64,000 nt of DNA from Mesobacillus jeotgali (GTDB taxonomy: Bacteria; Bacillota; Bacilli; Bacillales; Cytobacillaceae), in the NCBI RefSeq assembly GCF_900166585.1, contig NZ_FVZC01000007.1, positions 620,001 to 684,000 of the forward strand, read 5' to 3'. The translations under genes were made by a program, and so were the position numbers. Below, piece by piece: positions 7,868 through 16,980 of this stretch. The stretch's first letter is position 1. Every line of letters begins with the position of its first letter. Under the pieces are notes generated by a model that saw only the letters and a program-made list of their open reading frames with translations, was not told the origin of the DNA and searched no databases.

Positions 7868-9208
7868 ATGTCTGCAACAAGATTGTTGGTCGTTGACGAT
7901 GAACTGGATTTGCTTGAACTTTTGGTGAGGAGGCTGAAGCGAAAGGGGTTTGACGTAGACAGTGCAGGTACGGCAGAGGACGCCCTTGAACTTGTGAAAA
8001 AGAATGAATACGACATTGGCGTCTATGATATCAGGCTGCCGAGGATGGATGGCATCGAGTTGTTAAAAGAAACAAAGAAAATCCAGCCCGATATCGAAGT
8101 GCTGATCCTGACTGGCCATGGGACGATTGATACGGCAATCGAAGCGATGAAGGTTGGCGCTTTTGATTACATCACCAAGCCTTATAATCTATCAGAGTTG
8201 GAACTGACGATTGGCAAGGCTGCTGAAAATAAAACGCTTAAAGAGAAGAATGACTCGATGAAAAAAATCATCGCCCAGCATAATGAATTCAGTATTATTG
8301 GTGACAGTGCCAATTTTAAGGAGGTGCTGGCGATGACCCGGCGCATTGCCGACAGTGATGTCCCTGTCCTGATCGAGGGTGAAAGCGGCACAGGCAAGGA
8401 GCTATTCGCGAAGGCCCTCCATTATTGGAGCTGCCGTGCCGAGGAACCTTTTGTCCCGGTCAACTCTGGCGCATTGCCTGAACACCTGCTGGAAAGCGAA
8501 CTGTTCGGACACGCCCGCGGTGCTTTTACCGGAGCGAGTCAGGACAAGAAGGGCCTGGTTGAAGCAGCGAAAGGCGGCACACTATTCTTGGATGAGCTCG
8601 GAGAAATGCCGCTCCCGCTTCAGGTGAAATTGCTGCGCTTCCTGGAAACAGGCGAATTCCGCCGCGTCGGCGATGTCCGTGAGCGCCATGTCCGTGTCCG
8701 CGTCGTCGCTGCCACAAACCGCGACATGGAAAAAGAAGTCGCCGAAGGACGCTTCCGCGAGGACCTTTATTACAGGCTGAATGTCGTAAAGCTGACAATC
8801 CCGCCGCTGCGCGAACGGAAGGGTGACCTTCCTGCGTTAATAGATTATTTTATTGGTAGGACAAAAGCGCCATCGAAGCAGCTGTCTGCTGGAGCAGTTT
8901 CCGCGTTGGAAGGGTATGATTTTCCGGGAAATGTCCGGGAGCTCAGCCACTTGATCGAACGAGGCGTGCTGTTATCGAAAGGAAGTATGATCGAAGCGGA
9001 TGATCTGCTTTTGCCTCAGGCTGTTAAAACAAATTCTTACGCAGAAGTGCCGACTTCTCCGTTATGCTCTCTGGAAGAAGTCGAAAAAGTACACATCGAA
9101 AACGCCTTGAAGCAGATGAACTGGAACAAAACAAAAGCAGCAGATGTGTTAGGCATCAGTGTCCGGAACCTTTATCGTAAAATCGATCAATTTGGGTTGA
9201 AAGAGTAG
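7868..9208 (+). CDS. Sigma-54-dependent response regulator (NtrC/AtoC type)
   Basis: 446 residues in three domains. The receiver (1-~118) has acidic pair D10-D11, phospho-acceptor Asp54 and Lys104. The AAA+ domain has Walker A GESGTGKE (171-178), the sigma-54 contact loop GAFTGA (218-223) and Walker B TLFLDE (238-243). A C-terminal Fis-type HTH ends with NKTKAADVLGISVRNLYRKI. It therefore activates a -24/-12 promoter from a distance. The only strong such promoter I see is at 10764-10781, before tatA and the reductase operon, the probable target. The SD is GGAGGTGG. No clear terminator follows; array 2 starts 17 bases after the stop. Confidence 0.95.
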   Translation: MSATRLLVVDDELDLLELLVRRLKRKGFDVDSAGTAEDALELVKKNEYDIGVYDIRLPRMDGIELLKETKKIQPDIEVLILTGHGTIDTAIEAMKVGAFDYITKPYNLSELELTIGKAAENKTLKEKNDSMKKIIAQHNEFSIIGDSANFKEVLAMTRRIADSDVPVLIEGESGTGKELFAKALHYWSCRAEEPFVPVNSGALPEHLLESELFGHARGAFTGASQDKKGLVEAAKGGTLFLDELGEMPLPLQVKLLRFLETGEFRRVGDVRERHVRVRVVAATNRDMEKEVAEGRFREDLYYRLNVVKLTIPPLRERKGDLPALIDYFIGRTKAPSKQLSAGAVSALEGYDFPGNVRELSHLIERGVLLSKGSMIEADDLLLPQAVKTNSYAEVPTSPLCSLEEVEKVHIENALKQMNWNKTKAADVLGISVRNLYRKIDQFGLKE

Positions 9209-9224
9209 TTTCGATATGGGCGGC

Positions 9225-9370
9225 GAACTGGAAAAAATCACGGGGAATTTCCAGTTCGCCAATAAACTTTGATTTTCGCCAATAAATGAGGTGAAATCGC
9301 CAATAAAAAATTATTTTCGCCAATAAAATTAAATTATCGCCAATAAAATTGTGAACTCCGCCATTATAAA
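9225..9370. repeat. Phased micro-array 2: six 20-bp units with core CGCCAATAAA
   Basis: The core begins at 9257, 9277, 9298, 9318, 9338 and 9358 (last copy CGCCATTATAA), a 20-21 bp period. The head is a perfect inverted repeat, GAACTGGAAA (9225-9234) and TTTCCAGTTC (9248-9257). It resembles arrays 1 and 5. It fills the gap between the regulator gene and the NERD gene. Confidence 0.9.
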
Positions 9371-9447
9371 GTTCACAAATAAATTAGAAGGTAATTTAAG
9401 CATAGATATCGAATGATTTAGAGAATTACATAGTAGGAGGGAAGCTT

Positions 9448-10419
9448 TTGATAGCGAAAAATAGATTGATACCAAGAGAAATTATAATTTATGAGGCCAT
9501 TTTAAAACGATTACCACTTAATCATCCGCGAAAAGCAGAATTCGAGAACAAACTATCGCTGAAACGAGCAGGATATAAAGGTGAAAAAGAATTAGATTAC
9601 CATATATCACAAATCGACCACTCAAAACTGACCATTCTGCATGACTTAAGAATTCCCTATAATGATACTCACTTCCAGATTGACACCCTATTAATCTCCA
9701 ATTCCTTAATCATACCTGTTGATTCCAAGTATTATGCCGGAACACTGGAATTTTACCCTGAATTCAATCAAATGATTCAATATCTAAATGGAAATGAAAA
9801 AGTATACCCTGATCCTATTCTCCAGACGAAAATACAAGCACGCCAACTCAAAGCTTTTCTAAAAAGCCATCAATTTTCTTCTCCTCCTTTTGAACCGCTA
9901 GTTGCCATCACCAATTCCCAAGCCCTGATCAAAAACCCTACTCAAAGTAATGAAGTTAGCCAAAGGGTATTCAAGTCACCAGGCATCTTTTATAAAATCG
10001 TCCCATATCTAGAAAAATATCAAAAAGAGATACTTACAGATCCCGATTTAAAGAAAATTGTCAAGCTTCTATTAAGAAAACATACGCCTTACCTTCCGAA
10101 TCTAAAAGAACTTCCTTATAGTGAACTCCAGAAAGGGGTTGAGTGCCCAGCCTGCCATGCAATTGGCATGGAAAGGCTGCATAGCCAGTGGGGATGCAGG
10201 AAATGCGGCTTTACTTCAAAAGATGCCCATGTTGCTGCATTAAAAGATTACTTTCTCCTTTATGGACATTCTGCTACTAACAGCCAATTGAGAGATTTCC
10301 TCGGAATCTCCTCAATTCACCAGACCCGCAGAATGCTCTCAAAGCTGGATTTAAACACTTCCGGTGAGTTGAAAGGAAGAACCTACACCCCAGGTAAAAC
10401 CTTTTCTTTATGGGATTAA
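9448..10419 (+). CDS. NERD-domain protein with C-terminal zinc-ribbon-like module
   Basis: 323 residues. The region around 35-150 fits the nuclease-related domain (GYKGEKELDYHI, then FQIDTLLISNSLIIPVDSKYYAG with the Asp...Asp-x-Lys pattern). A CPAC...CRKCGF four-Cys module (about 232-255) and an HTH-like end follow. NERD proteins are implicated in DNA handling; the substrate is unknown. The start is TTG at 9448, with GGAGGG 6 bases upstream. Codon use is more AT-rich than in neighbours, suggesting separate acquisition. It is an isolated gene between a micro-array and the reductase control region, with no evident link to the reductase. Confidence 0.8.
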   Translation: MIAKNRLIPREIIIYEAILKRLPLNHPRKAEFENKLSLKRAGYKGEKELDYHISQIDHSKLTILHDLRIPYNDTHFQIDTLLISNSLIIPVDSKYYAGTLEFYPEFNQMIQYLNGNEKVYPDPILQTKIQARQLKAFLKSHQFSSPPFEPLVAITNSQALIKNPTQSNEVSQRVFKSPGIFYKIVPYLEKYQKEILTDPDLKKIVKLLLRKHTPYLPNLKELPYSELQKGVECPACHAIGMERLHSQWGCRKCGFTSKDAHVAALKDYFLLYGHSATNSQLRDFLGISSIHQTRRMLSKLDLNTSGELKGRTYTPGKTFSLWD

Positions 10420-10489
10420 ACATATTACCTATTAAAAACATTCTATGAAATCCTCCTGCAAACAAAATTCCATCAAACGCAAAATTGCG

Positions 10490-10625
10490 CATATTGCACG
10501 CCATGTCATACCCGCACGCCATGCCAATCATTCGCACCATGCCATTCCTGTGCTCCTTGCCATTGCTGCACACTATGCCAAAATGTCACGTGCCAAAATT
10601 GCAGCACCATGACAAAATGACACAA
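10490..10625. repeat. 18-bp phased array upstream of the sigma-54 promoter (possible enhancer)
   Basis: The core ATGYCA (or TTGCCA) starts at 10503, 10521, 10539, 10557 and 10575, an exact 18-bp period, with further looser copies at 10583, 10590, 10609 and 10617. Most copies are preceded by GCAC. It lies 140-270 bp upstream of the -24/-12 promoter, the distance expected for an enhancer of an NtrC-type activator. It also resembles the other phased arrays of this window, so a non-regulatory origin is possible. Confidence 0.7.
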
Positions 10626-10630
10626 TACCG

Positions 10631-10673
10631 GCGGCTGAACCCGAATCAAAAATTCGATTTCAGCCGCTTTTTC
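10631..10673 (+). terminator. Terminator between the 18-bp array and the tatA promoter
   Basis: GCGGCTGAA (10631-10639) pairs with TTCAGCCGC (10659-10667) around an inner CGAAT/ATTCG hairpin, followed by TTTTT. It insulates the reductase promoter from upstream transcription. Confidence 0.8.
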
Positions 10674-10763
10674 GCGTTCACAGAAGTGTCACGAACCTCG
10701 CCGCCTTACTCCCATAAGGGTTCGCAGCACACAATCACCCAAAAACACTACATGCCAAAAAAG

Positions 10764-10781
10764 TTGGCACGCAGCTTGCAT
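10764..10781 (+). promoter_or_regulatory. Sigma-54 (-24/-12) promoter of the tatA-reductase operon
   Basis: TTGGCACGCAGCTTGCAT has GG at 10766-10767 and GC at 10778-10779 with 10 bases between. It matches the YTGGCACGrNNNTTGCW consensus at every conserved position except the purine after CACG. The tatA start follows 38 bases downstream. Confidence 0.9.
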
Positions 10782-10818
10782 TATAAATAAAGCAAATAAA
10801 AACAAAGGATGTGGCATT

Positions 10819-11019
10819 ATGCTATCCAATATCGGTATTCCAGGTTTGATTTTAATCCTCACCCTAGCGTTGATCATCTTTGGCCCGAAGAAGCTGCCTG
10901 AAATCGGCAGGGCGTTCGGCCAGACGCTGAAGGAATTCAAGAAATCGACTCGTGAGCTGACAAGTGATATTACCGATGATATCGCGGATGACATCAAGGA
11001 AATCAAAAAAGAAATCTAA
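10819..11019 (+). CDS. tatA: Twin-arginine translocase subunit TatA
   Basis: 66 residues: one N-terminal membrane helix (about 5-22), the hinge [15 protein letters not shown], an amphipathic helix, and an acidic/basic tail. This is the standard TatA/E layout for the pore-forming Tat component. It is the first gene after the sigma-54 promoter and precedes a Tat-exported molybdoenzyme, so it looks like a dedicated export subunit induced with its cargo. No tatC is in the window; a TatC from elsewhere must partner it. SD is AAGGATGTGG. Confidence 0.93.
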   Translation: MLSNIGIPGLILILTLALIIFGPKKLPEIGRAFGQTLKEFKKSTRELTSDITDDIADDIKEIKKEI

Positions 11020-11043
11020 ACGCATAAAAAGAGGTGAGTGAAA

Positions 11044-11931
11044 ATGGGTCTTTTTTCAAATGAGAAAAAGGTGGATTACGATAAGATCGTCGACAAAATG
11101 CTGCCAGATGCAAAGAAGGAAATGGATGAATCACAGTATGACACAGATCTTGGCCTGAACATGGCACGCGATGCCAGGAAGGTCATCAGCGGCAAACTGA
11201 AAATCGAGGACTTCCATAAGGTCTATTCATCTTCGCTGACGAAGGAATTCGGCAACTATTACGCTTCTGGCGATGGTCCAGACATCAGGAAGGGGGACGG
11301 ACCGAAATGGGCGATGGTCATCGACCTGAAAAAATGTGTTGGCTGCGATACTTGTACGGTCAGCTGTAAGGCGGAGAATAGGACGCCGCCCGGAATTTCC
11401 TACAACGTCGTCATGGAATCGCTGGAAGGTGAGTTCCCGAACATCAAGGCAGTCAACCTTCCAAGACCATGTATGCAGTGTGATAAGCCTGCTTGTGCCC
11501 AGGTCTGTCCGACAAGGGCGACTTACAAAATGGAAAACGGAATTGTCGCGATCGACAATGACCGCTGCATCGGCTGCCGTTATTGCATCGTTGCATGTCC
11601 TTATGGCGCAAGGTCCTTTGATTTTGGTGAAAGCTATGAACAGGAAATGCAAGGTGCAAATGATGTAACAAGCCCTGAATACGGGGTCGAACGCGGGAAA
11701 CGTGAAAAAGGCAAGACCCCAATTGGCACGGTCCGTAAATGCAGCTTCTGCTTCCACCGGCTGCAAAGAGGCGAAGAGCCGGCATGTGTGGAAACCTGCA
11801 TTGGCGATGCTCGCTTCTTCGGTGATCTCAGTGACCCGAACAGTGTGGTATCGAAGCTTGCTGCAAGTCCGAGAGCATTCCGCCTGAAGGAAGAGCTTGG
11901 AACACATCCGAATGTAATTTACCTAAGATAG
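11044..11931 (+). CDS. Four-cluster ferredoxin subunit of the molybdoenzyme (TtrB/SrdB-like)
   Basis: About 295 residues with four Cys groups for [4Fe-4S] clusters: CVGCDTCTVSCK, CMQCDKPACAQVCP, CIGCRYCIVACP and CSFCFHR...CVETC. This is the electron-transfer subunit of the DMSO-reductase superfamily (NrfC/PsrB/TtrB class). The N-terminal ~90 residues are an extension lacking an RR signal, so it is probably carried out with the catalytic subunit or faces the cytoplasm. The GTG at 11038 is rejected because GAGGTG (11031-11036) is best spaced from the ATG at 11044. It is followed 12 bases later by the membrane anchor gene. Confidence 0.9.
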   Translation: MGLFSNEKKVDYDKIVDKMLPDAKKEMDESQYDTDLGLNMARDARKVISGKLKIEDFHKVYSSSLTKEFGNYYASGDGPDIRKGDGPKWAMVIDLKKCVGCDTCTVSCKAENRTPPGISYNVVMESLEGEFPNIKAVNLPRPCMQCDKPACAQVCPTRATYKMENGIVAIDNDRCIGCRYCIVACPYGARSFDFGESYEQEMQGANDVTSPEYGVERGKREKGKTPIGTVRKCSFCFHRLQRGEEPACVETCIGDARFFGDLSDPNSVVSKLAASPRAFRLKEELGTHPNVIYLR

Positions 11932-11943
11932 GAGGGACTGGCG

Positions 11944-13236
11944 ATGGCCAATCTTGCTGTTGATTTAAAAGAGAAGAGTACATCAAAAACAAAAATAAAT
12001 GTGCAAGTATCAAAAGCTTTTAAAATATGGATATCGGCTCTGACAATCGCTTTCTTAATAGGCGGGTATTTTATCGTAGAACGTTTCATCACAGGTCTGG
12101 CAGCAACGAATCTTTCCAGTATTACTCCATGGGGAGCATGGATCGCTTTCTATATTTTCTTCGTCGGTTTGAGCGCGGGTTCCTTTCTGCTTTCAACCTT
12201 GATCTACGTTTTCGGGATGGAAGAATACGAGAGAGTCGGAAAGGCTGCGCTTTTCACAGCGATTGTTTGTATGATTGTCGCGCTGACATTCGTCTTGATG
12301 GACCTTGGCCGTCCTGAGCGTATGCTGAACGCAATCATCTATTGGAATGTCACTTCACCGCTTGCCTGGGAAGTCCACTTTTATCTCGTCTATATCGGTC
12401 TCTTAGCAGTCGAGCTTTACATCGCGATGAGGGAAGACCTTGTCAGGGCAGCGAAAACGAACTCATTGAAAGGCTTTGTCGCAAAATTGATCACGTTCAA
12501 AAATGCAACCATCAATGCAGCCACCAAAAAGCGTGACCATATGTGGATGAAAATTCTCGGCACAATCGGGATTCCGCTGGCAATATTAGGGGTGCATGGT
12601 GGAACAGGTACCATCTTCGCGGTTGTAAAAGCACGCCCGGCCTGGCATACAGCTTTATTCCCAATCATCTTCGTCGTATCAGCAATGGTTTCGGGAACTG
12701 CCCTCCTTTTGGCAATGTACATCATTAAGAAGAAGGTGCAGAAGCAGCCGGTTGATCAGGGAATGGTTGTATCGCTGGCAAAACTGATGGTCGGCTTCCT
12801 GATCATCGACCTTGGCCTTCAATTCTATGAATATCTGATTGGCTGGTATGGTCTTGAGGCAGAGCACCTTGATACGCTGGCAACAATGATGGCCAGTGAG
12901 AAAGCCTGGTCGTTCTGGATTGTGCAAATGTTCCTTGGGGCAGTCATTCCAATCACGATTGTTTTTTGGAAAAAAACTAGCCATAACGTCAATGCACTGC
13001 TTGCAGCAGCTATCCTGATCGTCATCGGGATTATCGGCGTACGCTTTAATATCGTTGTCCCGCCGCTTGTCGTGCCAGTATTCCACGAACTGCCATGGGG
13101 CAACTACGCACCAACCATCAAGGAATGGATGGTAAGTGTCGGCGTTGTGGCGATGGGTCTATTAATCTATTCATTCGGCGAGCTGCTGCTGCCAATCGAA
13201 GAAACTTCTGACGAGGTGAGCCATAATGGAAAATAA
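11944..13236 (+). CDS. NrfD/PsrC-type membrane anchor subunit (TtrC/SrdC-like)
   Basis: 430 residues with about 9-10 hydrophobic helices in the NrfD pattern; the conserved early stretch TPWGAWIAFYIFFVGLSAGSF is visible. This subunit oxidises menaquinol and passes electrons to the ferredoxin subunit. AGGAGG lies 7 bases before the ATG. The 3' end overlaps the catalytic-subunit start by 11 bases, showing translational coupling. The order Fe-S, anchor, catalytic is the order I recall for the srdBCA selenate reductase operon of Bacillus selenatarsenatis; tetrathionate reductases use related subunits. Confidence 0.9.
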   Translation: MANLAVDLKEKSTSKTKINVQVSKAFKIWISALTIAFLIGGYFIVERFITGLAATNLSSITPWGAWIAFYIFFVGLSAGSFLLSTLIYVFGMEEYERVGKAALFTAIVCMIVALTFVLMDLGRPERMLNAIIYWNVTSPLAWEVHFYLVYIGLLAVELYIAMREDLVRAAKTNSLKGFVAKLITFKNATINAATKKRDHMWMKILGTIGIPLAILGVHGGTGTIFAVVKARPAWHTALFPIIFVVSAMVSGTALLLAMYIIKKKVQKQPVDQGMVVSLAKLMVGFLIIDLGLQFYEYLIGWYGLEAEHLDTLATMMASEKAWSFWIVQMFLGAVIPITIVFWKKTSHNVNALLAAAILIVIGIIGVRFNIVVPPLVVPVFHELPWGNYAPTIKEWMVSVGVVAMGLLIYSFGELLLPIEETSDEVSHNGK

Positions 13237-16200
13237 ACCAATGAAACGGCGTGGATTTTTAAAAGCGCTAGGGACACTTGGGGCTGTCGCATTTGTCGGT
13301 CCGGCATTCGTTGGGCCAATCAAGCAGGTGATGGGCGATGTCTGGACAGATGAGCCGCACGGCACCGGTACCGATTATCAGGACTATACAGCTGAAAATG
13401 TCATCTTCACGTCATGCCAGCAATGTAATGCCACATGCACGATCAAGACTTATATCACAGCGGGGGCAGCAGGTGGAGCCTATTCCTCCATCGTCCGCAA
13501 GATTGCCGGTAACCAGTACAGCCCGATCAATATGGTGCAAATCGGTCATATCAACTACGATACTCCAGTATCACAGGCGGTAAAAGGAACTGGTAATGTC
13601 GCCAAAATGGGACGCGGTCTCCGCGGAGGACGTACCTGTTTGAAAGGGCAAGCCGGTATCCAGGCTAACTATGATGCGTTCAGGATTCAGAAGCCGCTTA
13701 AGCGTGTCGGAGAACGGGGAAGCGGTGTCTGGAAAACAGTGAGCTGGGATCAGGCTTACAAGGAAATCCTCGAGGGCAGCAAGGATCTTCGTACTCCAGG
13801 GTTGAAAGAAATGTGGAAATACGCTCCAGAAGCAGCGGTCATGGCCGATTGGGAAAAGCTGAAGGCCGGCGAAATGACAAAGGCTGATTTTGATAAAAAG
13901 TACAAGGATGTCCTTATTGATACAAATCATCCTGACTTTGGGCCAAAAGCCAACCAGATTGCTGTCATGGCAGGTCACAGACGGGAATTTATCGAGCGCC
14001 TGGCAGGAGGAAGCCTTGGAACAGCCAACTATTACGACCATGGGGGATACTGTGGAATCAATAGTGTAGTCGGGAATGCCCGCTCACACGATTCAGAAAA
14101 GCCTAAGCAAAGATTGATACCAGACTACGAAAATGCTGAAATGGTCATCATCTGGGGCACCAACCCAATGGTTGCCAACCGCGGGCCGACTACCTTTGCT
14201 CCGCAAATCACCAATGGGATTGAACGCGGGATGAAAGTTGTCGTAATCGATCCGCGTTTCAGCAAAACAGCTGAAAAGGCACATGTCTGGGTTCCTGTTA
14301 AGCCAGGTGGAGATGGTGCATTGGCGATGGCAATGGGGCGGTGGATCATCGAAAACAGCAGATACGATGAAACTTATCTTCGAAATCCAAATCAGGAAGC
14401 AGCAAACATGGATGATGAAACGACCTGGAGTGATGCATCCTTCCTTGTCAATGTAGGAGATAAAAAGCGTCCATTCGTACGTGCACAGGATCTTGGAATT
14501 GGCGGTGAAGAATTTGTCGTCATTCAAAATGGCAAACCGGTCCCACATACGAAAGCGACAGATGGAGAACTTGATGTCTCTGCAACACTCAATGGCATTA
14601 AAGTGAAGTCCGTGTTCAGCATTTATAAAGACAAAGTTATGGAAAAAACGATAGAAGAGTATGCGAGGATTGCAGATGTACCTGTTGAGCAGGTCATCCA
14701 GATTGCTCGAGAATTTACCTCACATGGAAAGAAAGTAGGAATCCATTCCTACCGCGGCCCGGCCATGCACGCGAATGGCTACTACAGTGTCCGTGCGATC
14801 AATATGCTTAACCATTTGGTTGGTAACCATGACTGGAAGGGCGGGGACACTGCTTTCGGAGCAAAGTTCAAAGCAACTGAAGGGCGATATGATCTGGCCT
14901 CCATTCCAAATGCGAATGAAGCCTGGGGCATCCCGATTACGCGCCATAAGGTTCCGTATGAAAAAACATCTCTCTTCGCAAAGGACGGCTATCCAGCTAA
15001 ACGCCCGTGGTATCCATTAGGAAACAAACTTATCAACGACGTATTGCCAAGCGCGGCTGAGGGATACCCATACAAAATCAGAGCCTTGCTGATCAACAGG
15101 ACTTCTCCTGTCATGGCTGGGCCACGCTCTGATATGCAGGCAAAGTTTATAAGGGATCCAAAAGTTGTTGAATTGGTAGTAGCTTCTGACACGGTGATTG
15201 GAGAGACATCTAAATTCGCTGACTTTATCCTGCCAGATCTCGCTTATCTAGAAAGCTGGAACGCCGATGAAATCTTCCCGATACTGAAGCATAAATTCGC
15301 GGGGCTCATCCAGCCGGTGACCAGGATTGTTCCTGACGCACGTCCAACTGAACAGGTGTACATTGATTTATTGAAGGCTATGGACCTCCCGGGTGTAGGA
15401 GAAAAAGCATTCGTTGATGGATCTGCGCTCAATATACCTGAGGACTACTACTTGAAGCGTGTCGCAAACATTGCGTACGATGGCAAAAAACCAGTTAACG
15501 ATGCGAACGCTGAGGAGCTTGCCATTTTTGAAAAAGCAAGGCAGAAGGCGCTCGGTAAATATTTCGACATCCATAAACTGAAAAGTGCCGTCAAACCGGA
15601 AGAATGGAAAAAAGTTGTCTATGTATTGAATCGCGGCGGCCGTTTTGAAGCTGCAGGTGATGAATATATCGGTAACAAGCTCAAGTATCAATGGGCAAAA
15701 CAGGTTTATTTTTACGATGAAAAAGCAGCAGGCTTCAAGAGTGCCTACACAGGCAAGTTCTTTGAAGGTGTCCCGGTAGCTGAGGAAATCAAGACATACG
15801 ACGGAGAAGTCTACAAGCCAAACAAGCCGCTTCAATTCATCAACTGGAAATCAAGGAACATGGCAACGCACCGTACTGAAGGCAATGCCTGGCTGCGCGA
15901 AATCAAGCCCGAAAACTATGTGTGGATCAATCCAATTGATGCCAAGAAAAAAGGCATCAAGACAGATGATGAGATTTTCATTTCATCCAATAACGCAAAA
16001 GTAAAAGGACGGGCGCTCGTCACCCCAGGAATCAAGCCTGGCGTCGTCGGCGCGAACTTCAGCTTCGGCCATGATGCCTACGGATCAAAGGCAGTTAAAG
16101 TCGATGGCAAAACAATCGAGCCGGCTGGCAGATACGGCCACACTGGCTACAATTTTAACAAACCGCTCCATGAAGAATCCGGCTACGCAAAACCGCGCGG

Positions 16201-16324
16201 ACAAGGTTTCTCAGTCAATTCGTTGTCTGACCGCGACGGCAGTTACTTCGAAGGCTATCTGGCCGACCTCCTTGTAGGCGGGCCGGCACAGCAGGATGTA
16301 TTTGTAGACGTAGAAAAAGTGTAA
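13226..16324 (+). CDS. Molybdopterin oxidoreductase catalytic subunit, tetrathionate/selenate reductase type
   Basis: 1032 residues, the length of TtrA rather than the ~850 of ArrA or NapA. It has a Tat signal (KRRGFLKA, Arg8-Arg9, then a hydrophobic stretch), an N-terminal [4Fe-4S] site with Cys64, Cys67, Cys71 and Cys138, a candidate Mo-ligand Cys276 in GGYCGINSVVGNARSHD, and a C-terminal molydopterin dinucleotide-binding domain (from about 870). It reduces a terminal electron acceptor outside the membrane; tetrathionate, selenate, polysulfide or arsenate cannot be separated by eye. Dedicated tatA and TorD-like genes flank the operon. Confidence 0.88.
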   Translation: MENKPMKRRGFLKALGTLGAVAFVGPAFVGPIKQVMGDVWTDEPHGTGTDYQDYTAENVIFTSCQQCNATCTIKTYITAGAAGGAYSSIVRKIAGNQYSPINMVQIGHINYDTPVSQAVKGTGNVAKMGRGLRGGRTCLKGQAGIQANYDAFRIQKPLKRVGERGSGVWKTVSWDQAYKEILEGSKDLRTPGLKEMWKYAPEAAVMADWEKLKAGEMTKADFDKKYKDVLIDTNHPDFGPKANQIAVMAGHRREFIERLAGGSLGTANYYDHGGYCGINSVVGNARSHDSEKPKQRLIPDYENAEMVIIWGTNPMVANRGPTTFAPQITNGIERGMKVVVIDPRFSKTAEKAHVWVPVKPGGDGALAMAMGRWIIENSRYDETYLRNPNQEAANMDDETTWSDASFLVNVGDKKRPFVRAQDLGIGGEEFVVIQNGKPVPHTKATDGELDVSATLNGIKVKSVFSIYKDKVMEKTIEEYARIADVPVEQVIQIAREFTSHGKKVGIHSYRGPAMHANGYYSVRAINMLNHLVGNHDWKGGDTAFGAKFKATEGRYDLASIPNANEAWGIPITRHKVPYEKTSLFAKDGYPAKRPWYPLGNKLINDVLPSAAEGYPYKIRALLINRTSPVMAGPRSDMQAKFIRDPKVVELVVASDTVIGETSKFADFILPDLAYLESWNADEIFPILKHKFAGLIQPVTRIVPDARPTEQVYIDLLKAMDLPGVGEKAFVDGSALNIPEDYYLKRVANIAYDGKKPVNDANAEELAIFEKARQKALGKYFDIHKLKSAVKPEEWKKVVYVLNRGGRFEAAGDEYIGNKLKYQWAKQVYFYDEKAAGFKSAYTGKFFEGVPVAEEIKTYDGEVYKPNKPLQFINWKSRNMATHRTEGNAWLREIKPENYVWINPIDAKKKGIKTDDEIFISSNNAKVKGRALVTPGIKPGVVGANFSFGHDAYGSKAVKVDGKTIEPAGRYGHTGYNFNKPLHEESGYAKPRGQGFSVNSLSDRDGSYFEGYLADLLVGGPAQQDVFVDVEKV

Positions 16325-16389
16325 AAAACATCGGGGGGAAGCCTGACGGGCACCCCCTGAAATTTCTGTTGAAAATGAAGGTGGAGACA

Positions 16390-16974
16390 ATGATGGAAGA
16401 ACGATATGGAAAGCTGGCGATTGCCAATATCATGACAAGCATCTGGCTGGGGGACTGGGATACCTATGAAACATTCATGAAGGAAATCCCTGAAGGAATG
16501 CGAAAGGAGCTTTCATTCCATTCCTTATACAATCGGGATGAAGTGCAGCTCTGGTATGACAATCACTTTTTCATACCAGGAGATCACTTTGTCTCCCCTT
16601 ACTTTTCATCTTATAGGAAGAATAGTGAAGATGAAGAAGAGCGCAGGCATGAACTTCTCTGCCTGATCGGCCTTTATGAAAAAACAGCCTTTTATTTCCC
16701 GCTAGAACAAGATCGGCTCCCAGATCATTTCGGAAGTATGACCGCGTTCCTGAGTTCTATTTTACAGGGAGAAATCGAAGCTGAACAGGATGGCGACCGT
16801 GAATACGTTAAGCAGCTTGAAGAAATCGAAGCCGAAGTGCTTAAAAGATTCATCAAGCCCGTCCTCAAACCAATGCTCGACAATGCCGACACAAAGATAA
16901 AGCATCCATTTTTTAAAGAGTTCCTAAGCTTTTATGCAGAAATGATGAGTGAAGACTGGGTGGAAGCAGCATAA
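16390..16974 (+). CDS. TorD/DmsD-family molybdoenzyme maturation chaperone
   Basis: About 194 all-helical residues typical of TorD-like redox-enzyme maturation proteins: acidic, with LCLIGLYEKTAFYFPLEQDRLPDHFGSM resembling the family motif ExxPDHxxxEL. Such chaperones bind the twin-arginine signal and help insert the molybdenum cofactor before export. The start is ambiguous: ATGs at 16390 and 16393 both follow GGTGGAG, and TTG 16369 or ATG 16375 lack spacing. A small GGGGG/CCCCC hairpin in the 66-base gap after the catalytic gene may lower its level. The operon ends at the next terminator. Confidence 0.82.
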   Translation: MMEERYGKLAIANIMTSIWLGDWDTYETFMKEIPEGMRKELSFHSLYNRDEVQLWYDNHFFIPGDHFVSPYFSSYRKNSEDEEERRHELLCLIGLYEKTAFYFPLEQDRLPDHFGSMTAFLSSILQGEIEAEQDGDREYVKQLEEIEAEVLKRFIKPVLKPMLDNADTKIKHPFFKEFLSFYAEMMSEDWVEAA

Positions 16975-16980
16975 AAGAAG

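Noticed and set aside
10485..10790. 101-codon frame across the 18-bp array, terminator and sigma-54 promoter
   Set aside because: It reads through repeat units, a rho-independent terminator and the promoter, lacks an SD, and its His/Met/Pro repeats only reflect the 18-bp period.
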